Shown here piece after piece: positions 8,280 through 16,649 of a stretch of 64,000 nucleotides of DNA. The position numbers and the translations under genes were made by a program. The notes beneath the pieces are model-generated. The model saw only the letters and a program-made list of their open reading frames with translations. It was not told where the DNA came from and made no database searches. Within the stretch, counting starts at the first letter, position 1, and each line of letters begins with the position of its first letter. Origin of the DNA: Paenibacillus faecalis (GTDB lineage: Bacteria > Bacillota > Bacilli > Paenibacillales > Paenibacillaceae); assembly GCF_900289175.1 (NCBI RefSeq), contig NZ_LT985747.1, forward strand, positions 3,837,036-3,901,035. The letters run 5' to 3'.

Positions 8280-8453
8280 GAGTACAAGCGTAAACCATTT
8301 CGCCGTATTTAACAGCAAAATTTGCGCTTCGCTAAATAATTATAAGCCAAGTTAAAAATAAATAATTCACTTATATTTTCTCAACTTAAAATGTTTGTTT
8401 CTTGGCTTTTCGCCTCTATGCATGCATGAAACCGGTCTTATCCGATCAGACCA

Positions 8454-8882
8454 TTACGAATGGCTCACGATGCTCAGTTTCTGGAAGGCTTTCAGGATTT
8501 TATTTGCACCATACCCCATCGCTTCATAAAGCGGCATGGCAGCAGCTACATTATGTTCATCACCGGCAACGAGAATCCGACTGACTTTACGGGATTGGAA
8601 CCGCTGTTCCATACATTCAATAAGGGCTTTTCCAATTCCTTGCCGCCGATAATCCGGGTGAATGGCAACGCGGTAATAGTATCCATTATTACGCTCAATG
8701 GTCCCGATTAGTGCACCAACAATTTCATCATTCTCTTCTGCCACCACAATGAGGTCGGAGTCCCAGGCAAGCTGTCTGGAGAAAGGCACTATCGTATTTT
8801 CGTAGCATTCTTCTGATAAAGCAATCTGTAAAAGCTCGGTTACTTGATTACAGTCACTCAACTGAAAGGAACGAACATGCAT
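8454..8882 (-). CDS. GNAT-family N-acetyltransferase
   Basis: 142 aa, a single GNAT domain. Motif A for acetyl-CoA is RRQGIGKAL (79-87), preceded by the strand VAIHPDY and followed by IECMEQRF. The N-terminal MHVRSFQLSDCNQVTELLQ is the usual first helix region, and IVVAEENDEIVGALIG is strands 2-3. The C-terminal part (VAGDEHNVAAAMPLYEAMGYG) matches the family's Tyr-containing motif B. AAGGGAG lies 9 bases before the ATG. The acceptor substrate cannot be told; the gene is monocistronic. Confidence 0.85.
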   Translation of the reverse strand: MHVRSFQLSDCNQVTELLQIALSEECYENTIVPFSRQLAWDSDLIVVAEENDEIVGALIGTIERNNGYYYRVAIHPDYRRQGIGKALIECMEQRFQSRKVSRILVAGDEHNVAAAMPLYEAMGYGANKILKAFQKLSIVSHS

Positions 8883-9376
8883 CTCAAAATCTCCCTTTTC
8901 GTTAGCATGATGCGGTTTACGCGGCTTACAATTTTGTATTCCGTTGCTGCAAACCTAACCTAAAATAAATTACTACAAAAACTGCGAAAATCCTGCTTTC
9001 TTGTCCATTAAACCACATATTTCTCCTAATTTCACGAGTTTTCTTGTGAAAACGCTTTATATTAAGCGGTTACATTTACTTTCGCCAAATAAAACGCCAC
9101 CAAATTGTAATCCGTTCGCGATAAATTTGTTATGGCAAAGTTATCGTTCTTCTGCTAGGGATGCGATATTTACACTGTTTTGACTCGATTTTACCTTCTG
9201 TTAACAGGGGTTTTGGACTTTTCAAACATAAAAGTTGATTTAATCCCCCGGAAAGGTTTAATATATGAATAGATACGAAAGTTACATATGTTCTTTCGGG
9301 TGATAAAGGCATCCTCACACCATGGTTGTCCTTTTATCATAATAAAAAAACTACATTATCAGGAGGTATTTTCATT
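8883..9376. other. Non-coding stretch before sodA
   Basis: 494 bases without a credible gene. Apart from the sodA promoter at 9235-9263 and the sodA ribosome binding site AGGAGG at 9361-9366, I see no repeat or structured element that stands out. Confidence 0.5.
9235..9263 (+). promoter_or_regulatory. Candidate sigma-A promoter of sodA
   Basis: TTGATT (9235-9240) and TTAATA (9258-9263) separated by 17 bases, about 113 bases upstream of the sodA ATG. Confidence 0.5.
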
Positions 9377-9985
9377 ATGGCATTTCAATTACCACCACTT
9401 CCTTACGCAAACAACGCGCTCGAGCCTCATATCGACGCACAAACGATGGAGATTCACCATGATCGCCACCATAATACCTATGTAACCAATTTGAATGCAG
9501 CGCTTGAGAAAGCTCCTGAACTTGCAAACAAAACGCTGGAAGAGCTCATCGGCAACCTCGATGCGGTTCCTGAGAGCATCCGTACTGCAGTTCGAAACAA
9601 CGGCGGCGGACATGCGAACCATACCCTTTTCTGGGAAGTAATTGGACCTAATGGCGGCGGCCAGCCTACAGGTGCTTTGGCTGAAGCCATCAATAACGAA
9701 CTTGGCGGATTCGAGAAGTTCAAAGAAGAATTTGCAAAAGCAGCTACAACCCGCTTCGGTAGCGGTTGGGCTTGGCTTGTAGTGAAAGACGGCAAGCTGG
9801 CTGTAACGAGCACACCTAACCAGGACAGCCCGATCATGGAAGGACAAACTCCTCTGCTCGGACTGGACGTTTGGGAGCACGCTTACTACCTGAAATATCA
9901 AAACAAGCGCCCTGATTACATCGCTGCTTTCTGGAACGTTGTAAACTGGGAAGAAGTTGGCAAGCGTTACGACAACGCGAAATAA
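9377..9985 (+). CDS. sodA: Manganese superoxide dismutase
   Basis: 202 aa, standard length. The start is the ATG at 9377, preceded by AGGAGG at 9361, and the N-terminus [20 protein letters not shown] is canonical. Metal ligands are His27 (MEIHHDRHH), His82 (HANHTLFW), Asp164 and His168 (LDVWEHAYY). The [11 protein letters not shown] segment carries the Gln typical of the manganese type. It detoxifies superoxide in the cytosol. A second SOD, fused to another domain, lies 5 kb upstream on the same strand, so the organism has at least two enzymes of this family. Confidence 0.97.
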   Translation: MAFQLPPLPYANNALEPHIDAQTMEIHHDRHHNTYVTNLNAALEKAPELANKTLEELIGNLDAVPESIRTAVRNNGGGHANHTLFWEVIGPNGGGQPTGALAEAINNELGGFEKFKEEFAKAATTRFGSGWAWLVVKDGKLAVTSTPNQDSPIMEGQTPLLGLDVWEHAYYLKYQNKRPDYIAAFWNVVNWEEVGKRYDNAK

Positions 9986-10130
9986 TTACCACTAATAACG
10001 GCTTGCAATCGAATAGGAAGGGAGCGGCTAATTCCCGTCCTTTCACAACATCTAGCTTGCGGGTTTCGCACTAGCACTAGGCGTTTCCAAAAGGTTGACA
10101 AAGCCCATATAACGAGAGAGCAAACTTTTC

Positions 10131-10173
10131 AGCCCTCTGGCTTCCTAAGTAGGAAGTCAAGAGGGCTTTATTT
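10131..10173 (+). terminator. Strong hairpin terminator downstream of sodA
   Basis: AGCCCTCT pairs with AGAGGGCT, with TTCCTA/TAGGAA inside, followed by TTTATTT. It is about 145 bases after sodA, whose own end shows only a weak GC-rich hairpin. Confidence 0.75.
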
Positions 10174-10217
10174 ATGTTCCGGGACATTTCCCACGCTCCC
10201 CATCGGGAATTCAGAAG

Positions 10218-10257
10218 TTTGACTATCTTTGACTTTTGACTAGAAATCAGATATGAT
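10218..10257 (+). promoter_or_regulatory. CtsR operator overlapping a sigma-A promoter
   Basis: The heptad TTTGACT occurs at 10218-10224, 10228-10234 and 10235-10241. On the minus strand the first two read AGTCAAA-GAT-AGTCAAA, an exact match to the CtsR consensus (RGTCAAA-NAN-RGTCAAA). The second heptad contains the -35 box TTGACT (10229-10234), and TATGAT (10252-10257) lies 17 bases further. CtsR represses clp genes in Firmicutes. Here no clp gene follows, which is unusual. Confidence 0.75.
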
Positions 10258-10263
10258 AAAGAT

Positions 10264-10420
10264 ACGGTTCCTATCATTCACGGGCGCATGCATATCATGT
10301 TTCATAGGGCGAGTGGCGCTAGAATATGACTTCTCGATAAAGTGATTTTCGTCAACATATTATAAACTCATTGGATCAACAAGCTGCTCGTATCGACCTG
10401 CTCATACGGCAGCTTTTTAT
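10264..10420 (+). ncRNA. Candidate short non-coding transcript under a CtsR-type promoter
   Basis: Inferred from a consensus promoter ending at 10257 and an intrinsic terminator ending at 10420, with no reading frame between them. The product would be about 155 nt. It could be a stress-induced small RNA or the leftover leader of a lost clp gene. The 5' end is a guess from the promoter position. Confidence 0.4.
10381..10420 (+). terminator. Intrinsic terminator of the short CtsR-controlled unit
   Basis: AAGCTGC/GCAGCTT and CGTAT/ATACG stems interrupted by one bulged T, with a 10-base loop and TTTTTAT after the stem. Confidence 0.85.
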
Positions 10421-10525
10421 TGCTCCACATGTTGAAATACCGCTCGATTTCATCGTATTATATAATGATAGGCCAAAAAAGAGGAAATGCGATCATTATG
10501 ATGCCGTAAAAGAGGAGGCGAGGAT

Positions 10526-11572
10526 TTGGCAACGGTAAGAGATATAGCACGTGAAGCAGGTGTATCGCCGGCGACCGTATCGCGGGTTCTTACGGGGAAA
10601 GGAAACACATCATCCGAAGCGAATGAAAAAGTGGAAAAAGCTATACAGAAACTAGGGTACGTTCCGAGCACCAAGGCGAAACCGATCGCTCAGGACGCCG
10701 AATCCCGCACCATCTGCTATACAATCGCACGTGAACCTAGCGAAATTTTTGGGAATCCATACTACTCCAATGTTCTCCTTGGTTTATCCAACGCTACTCA
10801 AAAATACGGATATGACTTGCAGATTTCCGCCTTTCGCTCCGTCGATCAACAAATCAAGAAATGCCTGACGCTATACCAGAACAAAAAAGTGAATGGCTTT
10901 ATTTTATCCGGTGTCATGTCAGCGGACAAAAGCTCACTAATTCAAAGCCTGCAACAGCATTCCATTCCGTTTGTCATGATCGGACGCAGTCTTCAACACA
11001 ATGTATTTTGCATTCATAGCGATAATTACCGGGACGGGTATGTCACGACTCAGCATTTGCTGGACGAGGGGTATCGGCGTATCGTGTTCCTGACTGAGAG
11101 TGTGGACATCGATGTTGTGCGCGACCGAATCGCGGGGTACAAGCAGGCGCTACAGAGCAACGGCCTGGAGGCGAGAGACGACAGCATTATCTTGTGCGGC
11201 CCGAAAGAAGCGGATATGATTGCCGCTTTGGACGAATATAGCTCCGGAGGCAGAGCATTCGACGCAATTATTGCTGTAGACAGTGTATTGGCGCTTGGTG
11301 TACTGAAGTACTGTCGGGAACGCGAACTGCGCGTTCCAGAAGATGTCGGCATTATCGGTTTCAACGATGCCGCCTTTCTCAACAAAATCTCGCCATCGAT
11401 CAGCTGCACGACCATTCGAGGGGAGCATCTCGGTTTAGAAGCACTGGAAATGCTCATTGAGCTAATGGACGACCCTGAACGCATTAATAAGAACAAGACG
11501 GTAACCCTCCCTTCCGAGCTTATCGTACGTCAATCGACACAACGGACAAGACGTTCTTCATCCCATACATGA
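10526..11572 (+). CDS. LacI-family transcriptional regulator
   Basis: 348 aa starting at a TTG with AGGAGG 7 bases upstream. Residues 1-25 are the helix-turn-helix (TVRDIAREAGVSPATVSRVL); the rest is a periplasmic-binding-protein-like effector domain ending in LPSELIVRQST. It is clearly a paralogue of the regulator at 17391-18425, sharing text such as EIFGNP/DIFGNP, SVDQQIKKCL/SVDRQIEKCL, IPFVMIG and LRVPEDVGIIGFNDA. The two bracket the maltodextrin-type operon. This copy is transcribed towards mgtC and that operon from the opposite side. Its own target is not evident. The ligand is probably an alpha-glucoside, inferred only from the neighbours. Confidence 0.9.
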   Translation: MATVRDIAREAGVSPATVSRVLTGKGNTSSEANEKVEKAIQKLGYVPSTKAKPIAQDAESRTICYTIAREPSEIFGNPYYSNVLLGLSNATQKYGYDLQISAFRSVDQQIKKCLTLYQNKKVNGFILSGVMSADKSSLIQSLQQHSIPFVMIGRSLQHNVFCIHSDNYRDGYVTTQHLLDEGYRRIVFLTESVDIDVVRDRIAGYKQALQSNGLEARDDSIILCGPKEADMIAALDEYSSGGRAFDAIIAVDSVLALGVLKYCRERELRVPEDVGIIGFNDAAFLNKISPSISCTTIRGEHLGLEALEMLIELMDDPERINKNKTVTLPSELIVRQSTQRTRRSSSHT

Positions 11573-11577
11573 AACAA

Positions 11578-11607
11578 GGAGAGAGGGCGAAAAATCGCCC
11601 TCTCTCC
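11578..11607. terminator. Bidirectional terminator-like hairpin
   Basis: A perfect 13-bp stem (11578-11590 with 11595-11607) around AAAA between the convergent LacI and mgtC genes. T-tracts are short on both strands. Confidence 0.7.
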
Positions 11608-11640
11608 CCGCTTCTATTCGATTTCTTTATATCAGAAACG

Positions 11641-12348
11641 TTACTCTATTTTTACTGATATCACACCTGGTATCGCTTTCACGTGCTCAACCAAATCACT
11701 CATCGACTTTTTTTCGGGCATCATAATCATTATTATCATCTGCAGCGGCGACGCTGTCCCTTCAGTTAGCCCCAACGACTGTGCATCTGTCACGTTCATA
11801 TTCCGAATCTCCACCTGTTCCGCAATCAGCTGCTTCGAAATCATACCTAGTGTACCCGGTCCTCCGGAATAGGTCACTTCCATCGACAACGCCTTATTTG
11901 CTACCAGATAGCGAAGCTCAATTTTGTTCAGCAACTGCAAAGAGACAAAGACAAGCCCGCATGTCAAAATCGCCGGGAAGTAGAACCCTGCACCTACCGC
12001 GAGCCCGATCGCGGCCATCACCCAGAGCGTGGCAGCCGTGGTTAGCCCTTTGACAGACATGCCGGTTCGAATAATCGTTCCTGCTCCGAGAAAACCGATG
12101 CCGCTAATGACCTGCGCCGCCAGGCGGGCCGGATCAATCCGGACATTCGGTTCATCAACGAAAGCGTTGAATCCATAAATGGACAGCAGCATAATGAGCG
12201 AAGAGCCGATGCATACCAAAATATTGGTGCGAAATCCGGCAGCATGCTGATTCATTTCCCTCTCGAAGCCGATAATGCCTCCGAGCACAAGCGAGAGAAA
12301 CAATCGTAAACTTATGCTTACCGGATCCAACGTCCAAGGACTTGTCAC
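11641..12348 (-). CDS. MgtC/SapB-family membrane protein
   Basis: 235 aa from the GTG at 12348, which has GGGGGAG 5 bases upstream (the GTG at 12369 does not). Four or five hydrophobic segments fill residues 8-140. The family signature is seen as GGIIGFEREMNQHAAGFRTNILVCIGSSL in two parts, plus ISGIGFLGAGTI and GLTTAATLWVMAAIGLAVG. The C-terminal 90 residues are a cytosolic domain. MgtC proteins affect Mg2+ and phosphate homeostasis and acid tolerance; the exact activity is unsettled. It follows malG by 80 bases on the same strand and may be read through from that operon, but a functional link is not obvious. Confidence 0.9.
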   Translation of the reverse strand: MTSPWTLDPVSISLRLFLSLVLGGIIGFEREMNQHAAGFRTNILVCIGSSLIMLLSIYGFNAFVDEPNVRIDPARLAAQVISGIGFLGAGTIIRTGMSVKGLTTAATLWVMAAIGLAVGAGFYFPAILTCGLVFVSLQLLNKIELRYLVANKALSMEVTYSGGPGTLGMISKQLIAEQVEIRNMNVTDAQSLGLTEGTASPLQMIIMIMMPEKKSMSDLVEHVKAIPGVISVKIE

Positions 12349-12428
12349 CGTATCTCCCCCTCTCGTCACTCTTGTTCTAGTCTAATTTGTACATCAAACT
12401 ATCTCTTTTTCAAATCTTGCCCGATTTC

Positions 12429-13271
12429 CTATGTTTTCGTTGCCCCCGCAGTCAGCCCAGAAATAAGGAAACGCTGCAGGAACAGGAACACCGCAGCAAT
12501 CGGAATGGCGATAAGCACCGATCCCGCTGCAAACCGGGTAAAGTTGTTGCTGAATTCCTGATTGACCAGGTTGAACAAACCGACGGCGAGTGTATAGTTC
12601 TCCGAGCTGCGAATGACGATCCGCGGCAGCAGAAAGTCCATAAATGGCGTCATAAAGTTGAACAAGGCAACCACGGCCAAAATCGGCTTTGCCAGCGGTA
12701 AAATAATCTGGAAAAAAATCCGGAAATGGCCCGCTCCGTCAATCTTAGCCGATTCGTCCAAATCCCGCGGAATCGTGTCGAAATAGCCTTTGATCAGAAA
12801 GGCATGCATCGGAATGGACGATCCAACGTAGACCAAAATCAAACCAGCCAGCGTATCCAGCAGCCCCAAGATGTTTAGCAAAATATAAATAGCGACCATT
12901 CCCATCAATACCGGAAACATCTTGATCAGCAGAAGCGTGTACAGACCGTTCTTGCGCCCTCTGAAATTATATCGTGAGAATGCATACGCTAGGAACGTCG
13001 TGACTATAAGCGAAAGCACGGTCTTCCAGCTGGCGACAATCAACGTGTTTTTATACCACAGCTTATATTCGCTGTCCGGATTGGAGAAGAGCCAGGAGTA
13101 ATGCTCTGTCGACCAGTTCTCTGGAATTATTTTTGCACTGTATAAACTGGTTCCCGGATTCAGCGAAACGCCCATAGCCCATAATAACGGATACGTAATG
13201 ACGATGAACATGAACAAAATGAACGCGTAAATGCCAGTGAGCTCCAGTCTTGATTTCCATTTCGTACTCAT
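12429..13271 (-). CDS. Maltodextrin-type ABC transporter permease (MalG/MdxG-like)
   Basis: 280 aa, six predicted membrane segments. The cytosolic EAA loop that docks the ATPase is LDESAKIDGAGHFRIFF...LPLAKP. The start codon overlaps the stop of the preceding permease gene by one base (TAATG), so the two are translationally coupled. With the other permease it forms the membrane channel of a CUT1 sugar importer. Length matches Bacillus MdxG. No ATPase gene is present in the cluster, so a shared MsmX-type ATPase is presumably used. Confidence 0.9.
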   Translation of the reverse strand: MSTKWKSRLELTGIYAFILFMFIVITYPLLWAMGVSLNPGTSLYSAKIIPENWSTEHYSWLFSNPDSEYKLWYKNTLIVASWKTVLSLIVTTFLAYAFSRYNFRGRKNGLYTLLLIKMFPVLMGMVAIYILLNILGLLDTLAGLILVYVGSSIPMHAFLIKGYFDTIPRDLDESAKIDGAGHFRIFFQIILPLAKPILAVVALFNFMTPFMDFLLPRIVIRSSENYTLAVGLFNLVNQEFSNNFTRFAAGSVLIAIPIAAVFLFLQRFLISGLTAGATKT

Positions 13272-14572
13272 TAGACGTTGTTCTCCTCCTTGAACGATCG
13301 AGTTCTCCTGAATTGGAAAAAGGCGACGGTTGCCACAATCAAGCCTAGAATAATGGAAATGACGGCCGCCATATTGTAGTTCAATGATTCAAAGGTAAGC
13401 TTGTACACCCATGAAATGACGATATCCGTCGATCCTGCCGTCTGACCGCGAACCGGCGGTCCGCCTTGGTTGAACAAGTAAATCAAGTTGAAGTTGTTAA
13501 AATTACCTGTATATTGCATAATGAGCAGCGGAGCTGTCGCGAACAGGACGTGAGGGAGAGTTATGTAGCGGAATTTTTGCCACTTGCTCGCTCCATCGAC
13601 CTCTGCCGCCTCATACCAGTCGCCTGATATGCTCTGGAGTACCCCCGTGAACAAAGCGAACACGAAGCTGAAGCCTAGCCATACTTGAATAAGGATAATG
13701 GCTACCTTCGTCCATAGCGGATCAGACATCCATGGAATAGACAAGCCCATCGGATCCAAAATTTGTCGGTTCACCGCTCCAAATTGATCATTGAACATCG
13801 CGGAAAACACAAGAATGGATACGAAAGAAGGAACGGCCCAAGGAAGAATGAGCATCGTTCGAATGAATTTTTTAAATTTGACGCGCTTGTCATTCACGAT
13901 AACCGCTAAGAATAATGCCAACGCAATCTGCAGTGTCGACGCAACAAACGTCCAAACGAGCGTCCATGACAATACGGAGAAAAACGTATTACGCCAAATC
14001 GGAACAGAAAAAATATTTTTGAAATTTTCAAACCCTACCCAATCCAACAAATGACGGGGGGGTGAATTATAAATGTTGTAATTCGTAAATGCCAAGGAAA
14101 CCATAAATAACAGCGGCAAAATAAGCACAAACGTAATCATAAAGATACCGGGCCCGACAAATAGATAAGGAACACCTTTATCCCATGCCTGCTTATAGCC
14201 TTCGCGAATCGTCGTTATCTTCCAGCCTTCGCGGATTTTTAGGGCATCCTTACGCGCATCGGTCAAGTTAATCCAGTAGAAGATAATAAAGAAAATGGTC
14301 AATATGACCGAAATAATACCTTGAATGAGCAAGGAACGTGAATCATCCACCCCTTCCATTGTTCCTAGCGTCCAAAGCCCCCAATACCCGATGTTCAAAA
14401 AATCAGCAAACACGAAAAAGAAAGATAAAAATAAAATCAAAAATAATAAACTTTTTATATATCTACGGTTATATAGTTGCCCCAGCCCCGGGATACCGGA
14501 CAGCAGCATCGCCAACTTGGCATTATGCGAACTGGCTTTCGGTTTGTCGTTTCGTATCTGTGGTTCTCCCAA
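13271..14572 (-). CDS. Maltodextrin-type ABC transporter permease (MalF/MdxF-like)
   Basis: 433 aa. The start is the TTG at 14572 behind AAGGAGGAGG (10 bases); an upstream ATG at 14638 has no such site. An extra N-terminal membrane region (residues about 20-110, with GIPGLGQLYNRRYIKSLLFL) precedes the six-segment permease core, as in Bacillus MdxF and enteric MalF. The EAA loop is YEAAEVDGASKWQKFRYITLP. It pairs with the downstream MalG-like gene and receives sugar from the lipoprotein encoded just upstream. Confidence 0.9.
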   Translation of the reverse strand: MGEPQIRNDKPKASSHNAKLAMLLSGIPGLGQLYNRRYIKSLLFLILFLSFFFVFADFLNIGYWGLWTLGTMEGVDDSRSLLIQGIISVILTIFFIIFYWINLTDARKDALKIREGWKITTIREGYKQAWDKGVPYLFVGPGIFMITFVLILPLLFMVSLAFTNYNIYNSPPRHLLDWVGFENFKNIFSVPIWRNTFFSVLSWTLVWTFVASTLQIALALFLAVIVNDKRVKFKKFIRTMLILPWAVPSFVSILVFSAMFNDQFGAVNRQILDPMGLSIPWMSDPLWTKVAIILIQVWLGFSFVFALFTGVLQSISGDWYEAAEVDGASKWQKFRYITLPHVLFATAPLLIMQYTGNFNNFNLIYLFNQGGPPVRGQTAGSTDIVISWVYKLTFESLNYNMAAVISIILGLIVATVAFFQFRRTRSFKEENNV

Positions 14573-14658
14573 TCTAATTAAGCCTCCTCCTTGACTCTGC
14601 AATACAACATCAAGTGGATTGGGGTGCGAAACCCGCACCCCAATCCGATCATCATTGC

Positions 14659-15951
14659 TTATTTATTGGCGTTGTTGATCGCGATTTGTTCTTTGATTTG
14701 AACGACTGCTTCATCAAGCACTTCTTTAGTGTCCTGGCCTTTAGCCAGGAACACAAGCGCATTTTTCATCGGCTCCCATGTCTGGGATATTTCCGGATTA
14801 TTTGGTGTTGGTGTAGCAAACTTTGACTGCTCAGCCACTGCTGAGAAGTAAGGGTGCTTCGTAATAAGATCACTTTCCAAAATGCCAGGACGGGCTGGAA
14901 TTTCTCCAGCTATTTCGAAATGACTTGCACCGTTCTCATCATTCGTAATGAACAAAGCTAACTCAGTCGCCCATTCCTTATTTTCGGAGAATGGGGATAA
15001 CACCAGTCCTTTGACACCCAAAAAAGAAGGCGGGCGCTGGCCGTTGGCAAGCTTCGGAAGCGGTACTGCCCCCAGCTTGTCTCCAAGCGACGATTCATAG
15101 TTTTTGATCGATGATGGCACCGAGACAACAGCACCAACCTTTCCTGATTTAAACAATCCGTCGATCACGTCACTATTAATCGTTTCCGGAATAATCCCTT
15201 TTTCGAACCAAGATTTGATCAGATTCGCACCTTCGACAGCGCCTTCATTATTCAAGCCAATATCATCCACGTTATAGCCTGTATCTTTGTCATATCCGAA
15301 AATATAACCACCATTGCCCTGCAGGAACATGTTGGCGTAATAGAAATTCGTCGCATCGAACAATAATCCATATTTATCCTTTGATACATCGGTGAACTCC
15401 AATGCGAATTTCTCCAGTTCTTCCCATGTTTCTGGCGGATTCGGCAAAAGCTCCTTGTTATAGAACAAGGCTGTCGTCTCGATGACCATGGGTAAGTTAT
15501 ATATTTTGCCATCAATCGTTACAGCCTGAATTGCCTCAGGCGAATACTCGCTAATTTGTTTTTCGCTCAACTCAAACGGCTCGGCTAGCCCTTGCAATAC
15601 GTTACGGCCCATGGAATTATGGGTGGCGCTCCACAGATCGGGCCCGCGACCGGACGGTCCATCAAGTGAGAACGCTTTCGCTTGTTCACGTGGGTTAAAT
15701 GGAATGACTTCTACATCTATGCCTGTCTTCTCGGTAAATTTTTTCGTAATAGCCCGCATCGATTTCAATTCCGCTTCATTTTCAGAAGCCCATATTTTCA
15801 GACGATCCGGCTTCGGCGGCATCTCTCCTTCTTGTTGCTGGGCCGTATCCGTATTGGACTTGGCCTGTTCCACTTCACGCTTCGGCCCGCAGGCCGCAAG
15901 CGACAAAACGACGGTAAATGAGAGCAGTAGCAATACCATTTTCTTTGCCAT
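14659..15951 (-). CDS. Maltose/maltodextrin-binding lipoprotein (MalE/MdxE-like)
   Basis: 430 aa. The start is the ATG at 15951 with AAGGGGG upstream. Residues 1-22 are a lipoprotein signal peptide ending in the lipobox LAAC; the mature protein begins at that Cys and is anchored outside the membrane. The binding-protein fold shows LKIWASENE, FNPREQAKAFSLDGPSGRGPDLW, NLPMVIETTALFYNKEL and FLGVKGLVLSPFSENKEWA, all typical of the maltose group. A short QQQEGEMPPKP linker follows the lipid anchor. It is the third product of the operon that also encodes two phosphatases, and it feeds the two permeases. Confidence 0.9.
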   Translation of the reverse strand: MAKKMVLLLLSFTVVLSLAACGPKREVEQAKSNTDTAQQQEGEMPPKPDRLKIWASENEAELKSMRAITKKFTEKTGIDVEVIPFNPREQAKAFSLDGPSGRGPDLWSATHNSMGRNVLQGLAEPFELSEKQISEYSPEAIQAVTIDGKIYNLPMVIETTALFYNKELLPNPPETWEELEKFALEFTDVSKDKYGLLFDATNFYYANMFLQGNGGYIFGYDKDTGYNVDDIGLNNEGAVEGANLIKSWFEKGIIPETINSDVIDGLFKSGKVGAVVSVPSSIKNYESSLGDKLGAVPLPKLANGQRPPSFLGVKGLVLSPFSENKEWATELALFITNDENGASHFEIAGEIPARPGILESDLITKHPYFSAVAEQSKFATPTPNNPEISQTWEPMKNALVFLAKGQDTKEVLDEAVVQIKEQIAINNANK

Positions 15952-15992
15952 ACATGAATTCCCCCTTGAGTTCATCGTTAAAATTTAAATAT

Positions 15993-16616
15993 TTATTCGT
16001 ATACGTGCCGACCAAGATGGTCTTTATGCAACGATACATTTACACATTGACCTTCCGAATCGAGAACATAATGCACAATCGCCGCATTGTATACGGGATG
16101 AATGTCTCCAGGATTGACGATTTGCTTCATATCTGCGATCGTCTGACCATGCCCGAACACCGCAATATTCATGTCGGTTCCGTAATAATCGGTCAACTTG
16201 GCATTGACAAATTTCTGAACGCGCTTACGAACGATGGCATGATTCTCTGGCCAAGTTGGCCACCATTTGTGCTGCATATCTTGATATTCTACAAATTGTG
16301 CATGCGGAAATTCCCCTACAATCTGCTCACATGCTTCCCAATCATAATCTCGGTAGTCTTTCCATTCCTCATTGAATATTTCGGACATCTCAGGAATCAG
16401 CACTATATTCAGCCCCTGCGCCTTGGCAAGAGGCGTTGCGGTCTGAATAACTCTGCGTAAGGGACTACAGAAGATCATATCCAGCTGGATATCCATGAAA
16501 AATGAAGGGATCTGCCCCGCCTGCCATCGTCCCACTTCCGACAAACTACAGTTCGGTCCACCTCCCTGTCCAATATTCATCGTCGATTGTGCATGGCGAA
16601 TGACATATAAATGCAT
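15993..16616 (-). CDS. Histidine phosphatase family protein (copy 2)
   Basis: 207 aa from the ATG at 16616 (GAGGAG 10 bases upstream). The phosphohistidine motif is YVIRHAQST with Arg7 and His8; the second catalytic His is in VFGHGQTI. The usual RHG is RHA here. The acid residue is probably within SEIFNEEW. Such enzymes remove phosphate from sugar phosphates or other small substrates in the cytosol, and are often over-annotated as phosphoglycerate mutases. It lies between another member of the family and the binding-protein gene, 41 bases before the latter, so it is part of the sugar operon. Confidence 0.87.
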   Translation of the reverse strand: MHLYVIRHAQSTMNIGQGGGPNCSLSEVGRWQAGQIPSFFMDIQLDMIFCSPLRRVIQTATPLAKAQGLNIVLIPEMSEIFNEEWKDYRDYDWEACEQIVGEFPHAQFVEYQDMQHKWWPTWPENHAIVRKRVQKFVNAKLTDYYGTDMNIAVFGHGQTIADMKQIVNPGDIHPVYNAAIVHYVLDSEGQCVNVSLHKDHLGRHVYE

Positions 16617-16649
16617 AAATAATGTTCTCCTCTGTGTTGTTATAATCAT

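Larger units (their letters stand above)
9986..10525. other. Non-coding stretch with CtsR-type promoter and two hairpins
   Basis: 540 bases between sodA and a LacI regulator. It holds a hairpin at 10131-10173, a CtsR-type promoter at 10218-10257, a second terminator at 10381-10420 and a lone TATAAT box at 10461-10466. Reading frames between the promoter and the second terminator are at most 13 codons and lack ribosome binding sites. Confidence 0.6.

Noticed and set aside
8164..8453. Small gene between signal peptidase and GNAT genes
   Set aside because: Short frames exist on both strands, but none has a ribosome binding site; the region shows only a hairpin.
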